A stretch of DNA of 64,000 bases, from contig NC_065894.1 in NCBI RefSeq assembly GCF_905147045.1, positions 13,677,501 through 13,741,500 of the forward strand, in the 5' to 3' direction. The position numbers were made by a program, and so were the translations under genes. Origin of the DNA: Nymphalis io. Taxonomy: Eukaryota; Arthropoda; Insecta; Lepidoptera; Nymphalidae. Every line of letters begins with the position of its first letter. The stretch's first letter is position 1. Below, piece after piece: positions 10,077 to 20,034 of this stretch. Below the pieces are notes generated by a model. The model was not told the origin of the DNA, ran no database searches, and saw only the letters and a list, made by a program, of their open reading frames with translations.

Positions 10077-12992
10077 AGAAGCCCGCTAGGCCCGACCAAG
10101 GTAGCGGTCGCGGTATCGGCAGGGCAGGGAGTGCTAAGAATCACCGGTTCACGGCAGGCTACCGTATAAAACGACTGAACATGGCAACGTATAATGGACG
10201 CTCGAGGCTGGACCATCACCTCGCCGAATTAGAAGTAGAGTTAAGTCATATAAACTGGCATATACTGGGGTTATCTGAAATCCGAAGACAGGGGGAGGAC
10301 ACGATAACTCTAGAGTCCGGTAACTTACTCTACTTCCGCGAAGGTGATAACCTCTCCCAGGGTGGTGTCGGTTTTCTAGTCAAAAAGGATCTCATTAGCA
10401 GCATTGTGGAAATCAGTACTGTGTCGAACCGGGTAGCGTACCTTGTCCTAAAACTTTCCGACAGGTACTCCATGAAGGTCGTACAGGTATATGCGCCAAC
10501 TGATGATGTGGTCGAAGCGATGAACGAGGACATCGCAAAGGCCCTCAACGACACCTCGAAGGCCCACTACAATGTTGTTATGGGAGACTTTAATGCTAAA
10601 GTGGGAGTACAAGATAGCGGTGAATCGAAAGTCGGACCTTACGGCTTGGGCTGCAGAAATCACAGGGGGCAAATGCTGGTAAACTTTCTCGAAGCGCAGG
10701 GGCTTTTTTTGATGAATTCTTTCTTTCAAAAGAAGCCTCAGAGGAGGTGGACCTGGCGAAGCCCCGATAACGTGACAAGGAACGAGATAGACTTTATCAT
10801 TTCGAATAAAAGGCACATATTTAGAGATGTTTCAGTGATCAACAGGTTTAATACCGGAAGTGATCACCGCTTGGTTCGAGGCACTCTAAATATCAACTTA
10901 AAAGCCGAAAGATCGAGAATGATGAGGTCTACTCTCCGACCTACCATGCTCCAAGCTGCTCAAGGCTCCGAAAAGCTCCAAATGGAACTTCAAAATCAAT
11001 TCACCGCGTTGGAAACCATAAGCAGCATTGATGAGAGAACCGACACGCTGGTCAAAATACTGCAAAACACATCCCGCGAGTGTTTTCCGCCACAGAGAAG
11101 AGACAACGCACCAAAACTCTCTGCTGAGACACTCGAGCTCATGAGAAAACGACGAGAACTACCATCGTTTTTGTCAGATAAGGCCTTAAACCGAACAATA
11201 AAAACAATGACGCGACGCGATCTCCGACGCTCCAATACCCGTGCCATCAAGGCTGCGATTGAGCAAAATCGGGGATCGAAAGTGTTCGCTCGCAAGTTTG
11301 GGAGGCCGCGTCTGACAAAACTTAAAACTGAAAATGGTGGGGTCGTTACCTCTAGGCCTGAGATTGTCGGAGAAGTAGAGAGGTTTTATGGGCAGTTGTT
11401 CTCTTCAAGATCGGATAAACCCGTGGGAATCAGTATTGATGACCAGCGCGCCCCTCTTATGCGCCATTACTCCGAGGAGCTCCCGGTCGTTGACCAAGGA
11501 GAGATTAGGGCGGCTCTAGAACAGCTTAAAAACAACAAAGCTCCGGGAGATGACGGAATCACAACAGAGTTGCTTAAGGCAGGCGGGACTCCGGTCCTGA
11601 AAGAGCTAGCAAGCCTCTTTAATTCCGTCATCCAACATGGCAAGACCCCGGAAACGTGGAGCGGGAGTGAGGTGGTACTGTTTTTCAAGAAAGGTGATAA
11701 AACCCTCTTGAAAAACTACAGACCAATCTCCCTCCTGAGTCACGTGTATAAGCTGTTCTCAAGAGTCGTCACGAACCGTCTCGCCAGACGACTTGACGAG
11801 TTCCAGCCCCCAGAGCAAGCCGGCTTTCGATCAGGCTACAGCACCGTGGACCATATCCATACTGTTCGGCAGATTGTGCAGAAGACCGAAGAGTACAATC
11901 AGCCGCTGTGTATGGCATTTGTGGACTACGAGAAAGCCTTCGACTCCATCGAAACCTGGGCAGTGCTCGACTCATTGCAGAGATGTCATATCGATTGGAG
12001 ATATGTCGAGGTACTGAGATGTCTGTACAACGCCGCTACAATGACTGTACACATCCAGGACTGTAAGACGAAGGCGATCCAATTGCGCAGAGGGGTGAGA
12101 CAGGGGGATGTAATATCCCCGAAACTGTTCACCAACGCGTTGGAAGACGTTTTCAAAACGCTGGATTGGACTAGGTATGGAGTCAATGTAAACGGCGAGT
12201 ACATCTCACACCTTCGATTTGCCGACGATATCGTCATCATAGCAGAGTCGCTGGAACAACTCACCGAAATGCTGCGTAGCCTAGGCGAGTCTTCCCGGCG
12301 TGTCGGTCTCGGTATGAACTTGGACAAGACCAAGGTCATGTTCAATAGGCATGTCGTGCCGGGACCGATATACGTCGAGGGGAAACCTCTCGAAGTTGTT
12401 AGTGAATATACCTACCTAGGACAGATAATACAAGTCGGTAGGAACAACTTCGAGAAGCAAGCCGATCGAAGAATTCGCTTGGGATGGGCAGCATTTGGCA
12501 ACCTTCGTCAAGTCCTCAAGTCGTCTATACCGCAATGTTTGAAGACGAAAGTCTTCAACCAATGCGTCTTACCTGCCATGACATACGGTGCCGAAACGTG
12601 GACACTAACTGCGGGACTAGTCCACAAATTCAAAGTCGCTCAGCGTGCTATGGAGCGAGCTATGCTCGGAGTATCTTTGAAGGATAAGATCAGAAATGAG
12701 ATTATCCGGAAAAGAACCGGAGTCACCGACATAGCTTGCAAAATTAGCAGGCTGAAGTGGCAGTGGGCTGGTCACGTATGTCGTAGGACCGATGGCCGTT
12801 GGAGCAGACGAGTCCTAGAGTGGAGACCGCGAATCGGCAAGCGCAGCGTAGGGCGCCCTCCAGCCAGGTGGACCGACGACCTTAAGAAGGTGGCGGGCAC
12901 CAACTGGATGCGGAAGGCGGAGGACAGGGAGCTTTGGCGCACCTTGGGAGAGGCCTATGTTCAGCAGTGAACAACGATTAGCTGTTGATTGA
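10077..12992 (+). mobile_element. RTE-type non-LTR retrotransposon, apparently complete coding region
   Basis: A 2.9-kb element with a single long reading frame, a short 5' leader open in the same frame, and a very short 3' end (GCTGTTGATTGATAA) of the simple-repeat type usual for RTE elements, with no poly-A tail. The empty site in B'' defines both borders to within a few bases. A 5'-truncated, internally deleted copy at 28146 arose by tandem duplication rather than by new insertion. Confidence 0.85.
10181..12970 (+). CDS. RTE endonuclease/reverse transcriptase, 929 aa
   Basis: A polyprotein that nicks target DNA and copies its own RNA at the nick. The N-terminal apurinic-like endonuclease spans about residues 1-235: LGLSEIRRQGE near 28-38, GDFNAKVG at 135-142, and the catalytic GSDHR with D228/H229. 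A linker follows (235-430). The reverse transcriptase holds KNNKAPGDDGI, KNYRPISLLSH, FVDYEKAFDSIE, GVRQGDVISPKLF and catalytic FADD at 680-683. The C-terminal domain has AETWTL, WAGHVCRR and GRPPARWTDDLKK. Length and order fit a full RTE-clade protein, with no stops or frameshifts. The ATG at 10181 is chosen because the endonuclease starts at once (MATYNGRSRLD). The frame is also open upstream to the element border, so a longer leader is possible. It may still be active. Confidence 0.92.
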   Translation: MATYNGRSRLDHHLAELEVELSHINWHILGLSEIRRQGEDTITLESGNLLYFREGDNLSQGGVGFLVKKDLISSIVEISTVSNRVAYLVLKLSDRYSMKVVQVYAPTDDVVEAMNEDIAKALNDTSKAHYNVVMGDFNAKVGVQDSGESKVGPYGLGCRNHRGQMLVNFLEAQGLFLMNSFFQKKPQRRWTWRSPDNVTRNEIDFIISNKRHIFRDVSVINRFNTGSDHRLVRGTLNINLKAERSRMMRSTLRPTMLQAAQGSEKLQMELQNQFTALETISSIDERTDTLVKILQNTSRECFPPQRRDNAPKLSAETLELMRKRRELPSFLSDKALNRTIKTMTRRDLRRSNTRAIKAAIEQNRGSKVFARKFGRPRLTKLKTENGGVVTSRPEIVGEVERFYGQLFSSRSDKPVGISIDDQRAPLMRHYSEELPVVDQGEIRAALEQLKNNKAPGDDGITTELLKAGGTPVLKELASLFNSVIQHGKTPETWSGSEVVLFFKKGDKTLLKNYRPISLLSHVYKLFSRVVTNRLARRLDEFQPPEQAGFRSGYSTVDHIHTVRQIVQKTEEYNQPLCMAFVDYEKAFDSIETWAVLDSLQRCHIDWRYVEVLRCLYNAATMTVHIQDCKTKAIQLRRGVRQGDVISPKLFTNALEDVFKTLDWTRYGVNVNGEYISHLRFADDIVIIAESLEQLTEMLRSLGESSRRVGLGMNLDKTKVMFNRHVVPGPIYVEGKPLEVVSEYTYLGQIIQVGRNNFEKQADRRIRLGWAAFGNLRQVLKSSIPQCLKTKVFNQCVLPAMTYGAETWTLTAGLVHKFKVAQRAMERAMLGVSLKDKIRNEIIRKRTGVTDIACKISRLKWQWAGHVCRRTDGRWSRRVLEWRPRIGKRSVGRPPARWTDDLKKVAGTNWMRKAEDRELWRTLGEAYVQQ

Positions 12993-13527
12993 TAATAAAA
13001 GTAAAGACCTCTACATAATATACTTATATATTTCAAAAATAATATAATCCGAAATTTGTTTAATTAGGAATAATTATAAATATACTGTACAATATAATTG
13101 TCTGTATTTGGATTTGATTTTGTATATTTAAAGTGCTATTTTATGTAATCGCTTTGAAAATGTTGCGTGTCTTTCTGTGGCAATCATTTGACCGAAACTT
13201 AAAATAATATTTGCAAACGACTCGTGCCAATGTGTTTCTAAGCGAGATTCACGTGTGAAATTTTATTATCGATGATTAATATAGATCAATACAAAAATAG
13301 CATTACGAAATAACAATAAATACGAGTAGGTAATCAAATTCGAATCCTTTTAGTTTAGCTATTCACGGCTTAAAATTAATTGGATAAGTTTAGCTTATCT
13401 TTTCTAGACATCGCATACCTTTATATATAGGAGCTGACCTTTATATATAGTCCAGACGTATGTTCAAAATATTAGGTAATGAAAGATTTATTTTGAAGAA
13501 CCAACATGTAAAACGGGCAGCAGAAGC
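12993..13527. repeat. right copy of the ~530-bp direct repeat
   Basis: Matches 9552-10076 except for scattered changes and an 11-13 bp internal duplication near 13430-13452. It abuts the 3' end of the RTE element on its left and continues into block B (TTTCTCGAAGC) on its right, just as the single copy does in B''. This side therefore carries the undisturbed downstream context. Confidence 0.8.
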
Positions 13528-13989
13528 TTTCTCGAAGCTATAACTCTTTTACCGCTAGTACCTGGAAATTGAAGTAGGCAAACAAGTAGTAATAAAATTC
13601 GCCGACGCACTTCTTTTTTGAATAAAATATAGGCTGGCCATTAGCAATTTACGACATCATTGTTTACATTCTCCGAGAATCTAAGAAGCATTGAAGGGAA
13701 CCGAAACAAAACATAATTGATGTAGTTGGCAACGTAAGCTTATAATTTATGATTTTACCCTAATAATAAGCAATAGTTAACGTGATTTGATGTAAAAATA
13801 TCGAAAATTATCTAAAACTCCGATTCGAGTAAAAAAGTAATATATGGTTAATTTATTGAGAAAGGTATATACTTATAGTCTATAGCTCGTAGACAATATA
13901 TATGTGACGTAATGCTATGACACATGTTTATTAGAACACATAAAATGTAATTATATCTCTATATATATAACTTACCTGTGTATATCATT
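13528..13989. other. non-coding, block B
   Basis: No gene recognised. The sequence is also present at 30301-30762 and 56682-57143. Confidence 0.45.
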
Positions 13990-13993
13990 GAGT

Positions 13994-14903
13994 GAAACTG
14001 AGGAGAGGCGGGAGAATCTTGTTATTGAACTCGATAGGACATTAGAGCTCATCGCCAAATGGGGTTCTGATAATCTTGTTAAGTTTAATGCCAAGAAAAC
14101 ACAGGTGTGCGCTCTCACAGCGAAAAAGTCACCATTTTACCCTCATCCCTCCCTCTGTGGCACACCGCTGATGATACAAAGCAAAATCGCCATGCTGGGG
14201 ATGGAGGTTCGCTGCGACCTTAGTCCAAGGGTTTACATCGAGGCTATTATAAAAACAGCTTCACGAAAACTCGGAGTTCTGAACAAGGTGCGGCGTTTTT
14301 TCACGCCACAACAACTGTGCCTGTTATACAAAACACAGGTACGGTCTTGCGTTGAATATTGCTCGCACCTTTGGGATGGCTCCGCTAAGTACCTACTGGA
14401 GGCCTTGGACCGGTTGCAGCGACGTGCAGTACGCATTATTGGCGACGTAAAAGTCACAAACACCCTTGAACCTTTACAATTGCGTCGCGAGATAGCAGCA
14501 CTGAGCGCTTTCTATCGTCTGTATCACGGCGAGTGCTCTGAGGAATTATTCTCTCTAATTCCTGCTTCCCCCTTCCTTCTTAAGTCCACGCGAGCTGGTT
14601 CTCGATGTCACCGCCTAACTGTGACATCAATTCCATCGCGCACAAAGAAATTTGGCAACTCCTTTCTTTGTCGCACTACCAAAAAATGGAATTCCTTACC
14701 AGCTCACGTGTTCCCCTCCTCTTACAACCCGGGTTCCTTCAAACGAGGCGTGAAGAGGCATCTTGCGGGCCGGCAAGGCGGGGACGGCTAGTACAGAACA
14801 TTCTTCCCGACTGTACTGGCCGTCGTCGCGTTTGGACTCTACTACCACTTACCATCAGGTGGAGTAGAGTCATTTGCCATCCCGGGGCATATAAAAAAAA
14901 AAA
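13994..14903 (+). mobile_element. 5'-truncated CR1/jockey-like LINE insertion
   Basis: A 3' fragment of the same family as 3084-5306. It encodes the end of the reverse transcriptase and the C-terminal domain (open to 14791: ETEERRENLVIELDRT, LGVLNKVRRFF, VEYCSHLWDGS, KKWNSLPAHV), then a short 3' UTR and an A-rich tail. It is flanked by GAGT on both sides (13990-13993 and 14904-14907). The empty site (TTTGAGTAAATAG) is present once in B'' at about 57141. No stop interrupts the retained frame, so the insertion is young compared with the copy at 3084. It lacks its own promoter and the catalytic core. Confidence 0.88.
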
Positions 14904-14907
14904 GAGT

Positions 14908-15677
14908 AAATAGTATGTAAAGTTATTATAACTTTTCTTTTAAAATTTCTAAAATAAATAAAAATGTAGTGTCTGTCTCTCAGTTTGCCGGGTCTCGCCA
15001 AAAATCGCCAAAAAGTAAAAAAAAATATTATAGAGAATATTCTGATGTACTGTTTGTCTTTAAAATTATCATCCAAATCCGTTGTATACCTATATAGGTA
15101 GATAAGTATAATTACAAAAAATATTTACAAAGAATGAATTATAATGGCACAGGTTACATGTGAATGCCCACGCGCCTGCCATTTGTGTTAACCCATTACA
15201 AAACTTAGTGGTCGGTTCGACCATTTTGTATTGTTGACATATTTCAAGATGGATGGTATAACTGTTTCACAATAATGTGTGTTTGATATCTATTTTATTT
15301 TCCGTTAGTGTTTTTTTGGACGGCAGACGATTTAAATTCCATGAATTTCAATTTGAAATAACTTCGAAGAGATACACTGAATACGGTTTTGTCACGAACT
15401 TTCTATAAATGACTTTTGTATATTTAAATGTGTTACTTCGTGAAAATTAACAAAAATAAATTAGTAATGAGTATTTAAAAATATTTTTTTTATAATTTGG
15501 TTTAATTACTGCAATTAAATGAATAGTAATCATTTCAAAAAGTATATTATTCTATATTTAAATTTTCTTTTTCGGAAGCATAAAGCTTAATAGTCCCTTT
15601 CAAATTAAACTTATTTAATTTTTTTAAAGGCCCTAATGGTGAGTTCCCATAACAGATAATGATGTCCAGCGCGTGCT
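14908..15677. other. non-coding, block B
   Basis: AT-rich with no recognisable gene. Present three times in the window (31681, 57777). In B'' an extra 409 bp lies near 57976-58384, corresponding to about position 15126 here. Confidence 0.45.
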
Positions 15678-15974
15678 TTGATAAAAGTCATCGAAGCGTC
15701 ATCAGGGGACCAACTGATGCGTCTTTCTCGTAACTTCCGGTCGAAATTTTGCAATTATATAAATAAAAACCGACGGTGGTCCTACATTGATCCCGTGACA
15801 GGAAAGGGTTATAATACCTTAAACGTTTCAAGTGAGACGCATCTACAATTGGTCAAAAGATTATTCAAAAACATGAAAAACCAGTTGTTTGGGTTGATGC
15901 ATTACTTTAAATATTGTCATTTATTGAACTTTAGCTTCCGATATGTATTTTTTCAAATTTTCAATAACCGATAA
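15678..15974 (+). CDS. unrecognised reading frame abutting a mariner relic
   Basis: An open stretch of about 98 codons whose middle part, RRWSYIDPVTGKGYN, looks protein-like. It has no ATG at its start (TTG at 15678) and becomes hydrophobic and AT-driven after about residue 70. A splice-acceptor-like CCCATAACAG lies at about 15648-15657, so it could be one exon of a captured gene. It lies directly against the truncated 5' side of the mariner relic and occurs in all three B blocks (32451, 58935) with almost the same translation. I assign no function. It could also be part of an unidentified transposon. Confidence 0.18.
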   Translation: MIKVIEASSGDQLMRLSRNFRSKFCNYINKNRRWSYIDPVTGKGYNTLNVSSETHLQLVKRLFKNMKNQLFGLMHYFKYCHLLNFSFRYVFFQIFNNR

Positions 15975-16901
15975 CGAAATTTCGACCTTCAGAACTAACC
16001 CCGTGGACGGTCGGAGACAAAAGTTGAAAATGAAGAATTAAAGGCTATTGTGGAAGCGGATCCATCACAAAGCACTTCAGAGATAGCTGCAGTCTTCGGG
16101 GTAAGTGATAAAACTGTATTAATTCATTTCAAGCAAATCGGGAAAGTAAAAAAACTTGAACGATGGGTACCTCATGAATTGAGTGAATCGAACTTGCAAA
16201 CACGCGTAGACTGCTGTGTTACTTTGCTCAACCGACACAATAATGAAGGGATTTTAAATCGAATCATTACTTGTGATGAAAAGTAGATACTGTACGATAA
16301 TCGGAAGCGCTCGTCGCTATGGCTGAACCGTGGAAACCCAGCCAAATCCTACCCTAAACGAAAATTGACTCAGAAAAAGTTACTTGTGAGTGTTTGGTGG
16401 ACTAGCGCCGGTGTCGTTCACTACAGCTTTTTAAAATCTGGCCAAACTATTACGGCATATCTATTGTCAGCAACTGCAAACCATGAAGGAAGAACTAGCA
16501 GCTAAACAACCGAGATTGGTCAATCGCTCTAGGCCACTGCTGCTTCACGACAACGCAAGACACACACTGTACAATTAACAACCACTAAGTTAAATGCTAC
16601 AATTAGAATGTCTACGACATCCACCGTATCCCCCGGGCCTGTCTCCAACAGATTACCATTTTTTCCGGAATTTGGACAACTTCTTACAAGGAAAAAAATT
16701 CAACTCCGATGCGGAGGTCCAAACCGCCTTCAAAGAGTTTATTGATTCTCGCCCCCATGGTGTTTTTTAGTAAAAGGATCTATGAGATAGCAAAAGTGTA
16801 TGAATAGCAACAGTATTTTGATTAATTAAATATATTTTACAAAAAAAAAAAAAAACTTTATATTCCTCCCGTACAAAACGTCAATTTCATATGTAAGGAC
16901 C
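15973..16901 (+). pseudogene. mariner transposase relic with 3' inverted repeat
   Basis: The left end is truncated: no 5' inverted repeat is present. The transposase remnant starts in the DNA-binding region (EADPSQSTSEIAAVFGVSDK, near 16050) and runs through ITCDEK, where the next codon, tryptophan in the B'' copy, is a TAG stop at 16285-16287. A one-base loss near 16457 shifts the frame before HDNARHTL, and a second break lies near 16765. The 3' inverted repeat (GTACAAAACG...ATGTAAGGACC) ends at 16901, followed by TA. It is inactive. Confidence 0.8.
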
Positions 16902-18040
16902 TAATAATAATACATTTATTGTTATATGGTTCTTTAAGTAAAGCTTCTTTGGATGCGATATGAATTAAATTTCAATATAGTATAAGAGCAACGTTTCTGT
17001 ATGTAATGTTTAAGTGAGTTCCAAACCTTCTCTCCTTAATTAATTATTTAAGTCGAGTCTTTACCTAGCGATTGTTAAGTTAGGTACTTAAGTCCTGTGT
17101 TTGACAGAAAGTTACTGTCTAACACAAACGGGTTGAAAAATGCTTATCTAATTATGTATTTAAAAATATAACATTTATGTTACGTTCTTATAGCTCACTT
17201 CTCACACATACTTTTATCACCGAAATTTAGTTGAGAAGGTTTGATTTTTGATTTTTTATGTGAAACTTTGATTTTTAAAGACGTATAAATTCGTAAGTAC
17301 ATAATTTTTAATTGTTAATTTTAAGGCTTAGTGATAACTTGACGGTGTAATTATTTCAGTAAATAAATAAAATAAACTCAATTCACAAATATCAACGTTT
17401 AATTTGGTCTTGGAGTGATGTTTAAGATTTATTTAATGATAGCTTTTGCGTCAGTTTCGTGTTAAGCAGAAAACTCGGACGATGTCACTATTGTTTACAG
17501 CGACCGCATTGCGATAAATTGAACACAACTCGCTCAGTCTATACAAGAGCAAAGAACAAAGGTTTCGAATTAAGATAAAATTGTATAAAAGGCAAATAAA
17601 GGTTCTCAAATAACAAAATGTACTCAAGTTCTCGGCTGTAGTTCAAAAGCTGCTGTAATTTATACTAAGTAAACATGTCGCACGCGACTTTGTTAACGCT
17701 AACAATTCATAAGGACATTTTTTTGATCCCGCTATAAATATATGACATTAAGAGACTGTAACTGATTTAAATAATTACTAATTATATTTCTTTGCTTATT
17801 TTATTCCATTTGACATTCCTAACTGTAATATTTGACTTACTCCCAGCAAAATAGTAATAGAATCCTATTGGTTAAGGGGAAATTTAATATTTATGTCGCC
17901 TACAGTCCCGTTACGAGTCCCGCAGGTAGACGATTACCCCTTCCACAACACCCTTTTACGCCCACAAATGAGACAGACGCGTTAGAAAATTGCATTCAGT
18001 GTTTACTGACTATTTGTTCAGAAAACAACACATGCTAAAA
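16902..18040. other. non-coding upstream region of the bZIP cluster
   Basis: No gene recognised over 1.1 kb. An initiator-like TTCAGTG lies at about 17995-18000, 40-45 bp upstream of the first bZIP start codon, without a clear TATA box. A 68-codon frame at 17832-18038 is probably chance. The left 780 bp is also present in B'' up to the LTR insertion. Confidence 0.4.
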
Positions 18041-18648
18041 ATGGCTTTGTGGACCCCCTACGCGGAGGAACCTTTGGACTTAACTACAAATGTTAAACAG
18101 GAAGTCTCACCAGACAGTACCTCAACACCTGGTTTCAAGGTTCCTGACTATAGATATTCATCAGAGCCACCGAGTTTAGAACATGAAAATAGATCTTACA
18201 ATTGTTATGAGTGCAACATCCCGCCGTCCCAAATATCTCCGGTCGAGAGTTGGAACTACAGAAACGCACCTTCAACATCGCAATCAGAGGACTTAGATGT
18301 CGACTCGCTGTCTGATGATGCCGAGTATCAAGCCTTTTCAAGCAGGATGCATTTCGAGCTATGGCCGAGAAGAATGGAGGCAGCTTACTTGGAAATAATC
18401 CGAGAATGAGGCGAGCGGTCCAGAGGAATCGAGACGCTGACGACTCGTACAGGAAGCAGAGAGAAAAAAACAATTACGCGGCGAAACAGAGCAGAGACAG
18501 ACGAAAGTTAAGAGAAGTTCGTCACGCGTTTCAAGTGACATATCTAAAGAAAAGAATTGCAAAATTAAGGCCCAAGCTCAGAGAACGAGTATGTCAACCT
18601 TGTCAACATCGCAAACAAATACGGAGCTTCCACCGCATCCGTGTATAA
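18041..18648 (+). pseudogene. bZIP1: bZIP paralog with a frameshift and a fused 3' end
   Basis: The first of three bZIP paralogs. ATG at 18041 begins MALWTPYAEE, followed by PLDLT (residues 11-15), a variant of the PxDLS motif by which repressors bind the co-repressor CtBP. A middle of about 80 residues precedes an acidic stretch (LDVDSLSDDAEYQAF). The T run at 18335-18338 is one base too short to stay in frame. The bZIP region continues in the other frame from about 18340 (AMAEKNGGSLLGNNPRMRR, then the basic region KNNYAAKQSRDRRK). The zipper is short and irregular (VTYLKKRIAKLRPKL). From about 18606 the sequence is no longer its own 3' end but the internal part of a bZIP3-like gene, which gives a stop at 18646-18648. 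It acts in the nucleus if expressed; probably a pseudogene. Confidence 0.7.
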
Positions 18649-19386
18649 GCACAGTGCAACACAGTGTTGAACCGTACCCATACATCGGGTATGTCCAGCC
18701 CATGTACGTGCCCGTTGTTGAACCATCGCCTGGGCCTTCGAGTTCCGGGTTGCAGCAATCGACTAATAATTATATAAGTACGTGCTTAATATCGCCACCC
18801 AAGTCTCCGGGATCAGACAAAAAAAAAAGCGTCCAACGGAGCTTCCACCGTATCCGTGTATAAGCACAGTGCAACACAGTGTTGAACCGTACCCATACAT
18901 CGGGTATGTCCAGCCCATGTACGTGCCCGTTGTTGAACCAGCGTCTGCGTCTTCGAGTACAAATATGTCGCAATCGATGAGTGTCTCAAGGAGTACGTGC
19001 GTATTTTCGCCACCCAAGTCTCCGGTATCAGACAAAAAAAAAAGCGTCCAAGTTATATGATAGATGTAGACGCTCTATCAGACGATCCGGACTACCTTGC
19101 GTTCGAGAGGGAAGCCCTCAGAGCAATGGCCGAAAAGAAAGGAGGGTCGTTGCTCGGTAATAATCCGAGAATGCGTCGTGCCGTGCAAACTAATCAGAGC
19201 GCCGACGATTTTTATAGAAAACAGAGAGAGAGGAATAATTTTGCTGCAAAGCAGAGCCGTGACAGGAGAAAACTACGAGAGATCCACAATTCACTCAAGG
19301 TCACTTATTTGAAAAAATACCTGTCTAAGATCATACGTCTGCTGTCTTCGAATAGGTGTATAGTGTGTGACCAGACGTTCCTTTAG
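18606..19386 (+). pseudogene. bZIP2: chimeric bZIP paralog without its own start
   Basis: It is fused head-on to the end of bZIP1 and lacks the MALW/PLDLS start of bZIP3. Its N-terminal module is present twice: 18606-18836 and 18837-19050, each with TELPPHPCISTVQ or TELPPYPCISTVQ, VEPYPYIGYVQPMYVP and PPKSP. Both modules end in SDKKK at a run of ten A (18819-18828 and 19034-19043). At each run a -1 shift is required to continue, first into the second module, then into KRPSYMIDVDALSDDPDYL and the bZIP domain (basic region ERNNFAAKQSRDRRK). The C-terminus CIVCDQTFL stops at 19384-19386. Whether it is translated depends on readthrough from bZIP1 or on another start. Possible pseudogene. Confidence 0.65.
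18620..19050 (+). repeat. two tandem ~217-bp modules inside bZIP2
   Basis: CGGAGCTTCCACCG begins both units (18620 and 18837). They share the Pro/Tyr-rich coding stretch and the terminal ten-A run. They differ mainly in the part after VVEP (SPGPSSSGLQQS against ASASSSTNMSQS). The second module is closer to bZIP3, so they arose by unequal exchange between paralogs rather than by simple local duplication. Confidence 0.8.
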
Positions 19387-20034
19387 AGATTTAGAATTAT
19401 AATAGTGTTTAATTTTTTTTATTTTGAACTATAAGTTCTAAACTCTAAGGTGTTTGTGCAATGATGTTTGTGCAATCTTATAAATAGTATACTTGGAGTA
19501 TTACAAGGTTGTACATAATTTTCCGTGACTGCGTTGTCGGCTAAAACTTAATATATATAAAATTAAATACAGTTACATCCGGAGAGGAGCCATACGGTGT
19601 CATTTGCTTCCTGTTCTTGCATGAATAACATTTATGAATCGTTCGAATTATCTTTCATTATTCACGAATGGTTTAACTTCTATTTGACCGAATGTTGCAA
19701 CTAAAATCATATTCTCCAACAATTTCTTCTGCAATGGTTATAATAAATTACTTAAATTAATATCAGTATGAAACCAAAGAACACGTAGAGCATCGTACAT
19801 ACAATAAAATGAAGAAATTATTTGAAAACATTTCGCGATATTGTATCAGAAAATTGTGACATCATGATATCATTGTAATCAACCTTCACATTTTTCTATC
19901 TATTGTGTCAAAAACAAGCAAGCTTGAGTAGCAAATTAATAGCAAACGCAAAATCTACGCAACTCTTCATAATAGACCGAAAATCACCCCATTGTTCTTC
20001 CGATGTGTCCCGTTGGTTCAGGTAGCGGAAGTAA
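19387..20034. other. non-coding between bZIP2 and bZIP3
   Basis: The first 45 bp match the 3' UTR of bZIP3 (AGATTTAGAATTATAATAGT), confirming a common origin. The rest shows no gene. There is no close AATAAA after bZIP2, unlike bZIP3. Confidence 0.45.

Noticed and set aside
10330..12345. Several - strand frames inside the RTE element
   Set aside because: They are shadows of the 929-codon + strand frame, which has all endonuclease and reverse-transcriptase motifs.
13988..14791. A complete 267-aa gene
   Set aside because: The apparent start is a TTG created at the insertion junction; the protein is the C-terminal part of a LINE polyprotein.
18361..18648. A separate small gene starting at the ATG inside the bZIP1 region
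   Set aside because: The methionine aligns with an internal methionine of bZIP3 (RAMAEKKGG), so this is the continuation of bZIP1 in a shifted frame, not a new gene.
18763..19035. Open frames on the - strand across the bZIP modules
   Set aside because: They are the complement of the repeated coding modules and occur wherever the module occurs; composition gives no independent support.
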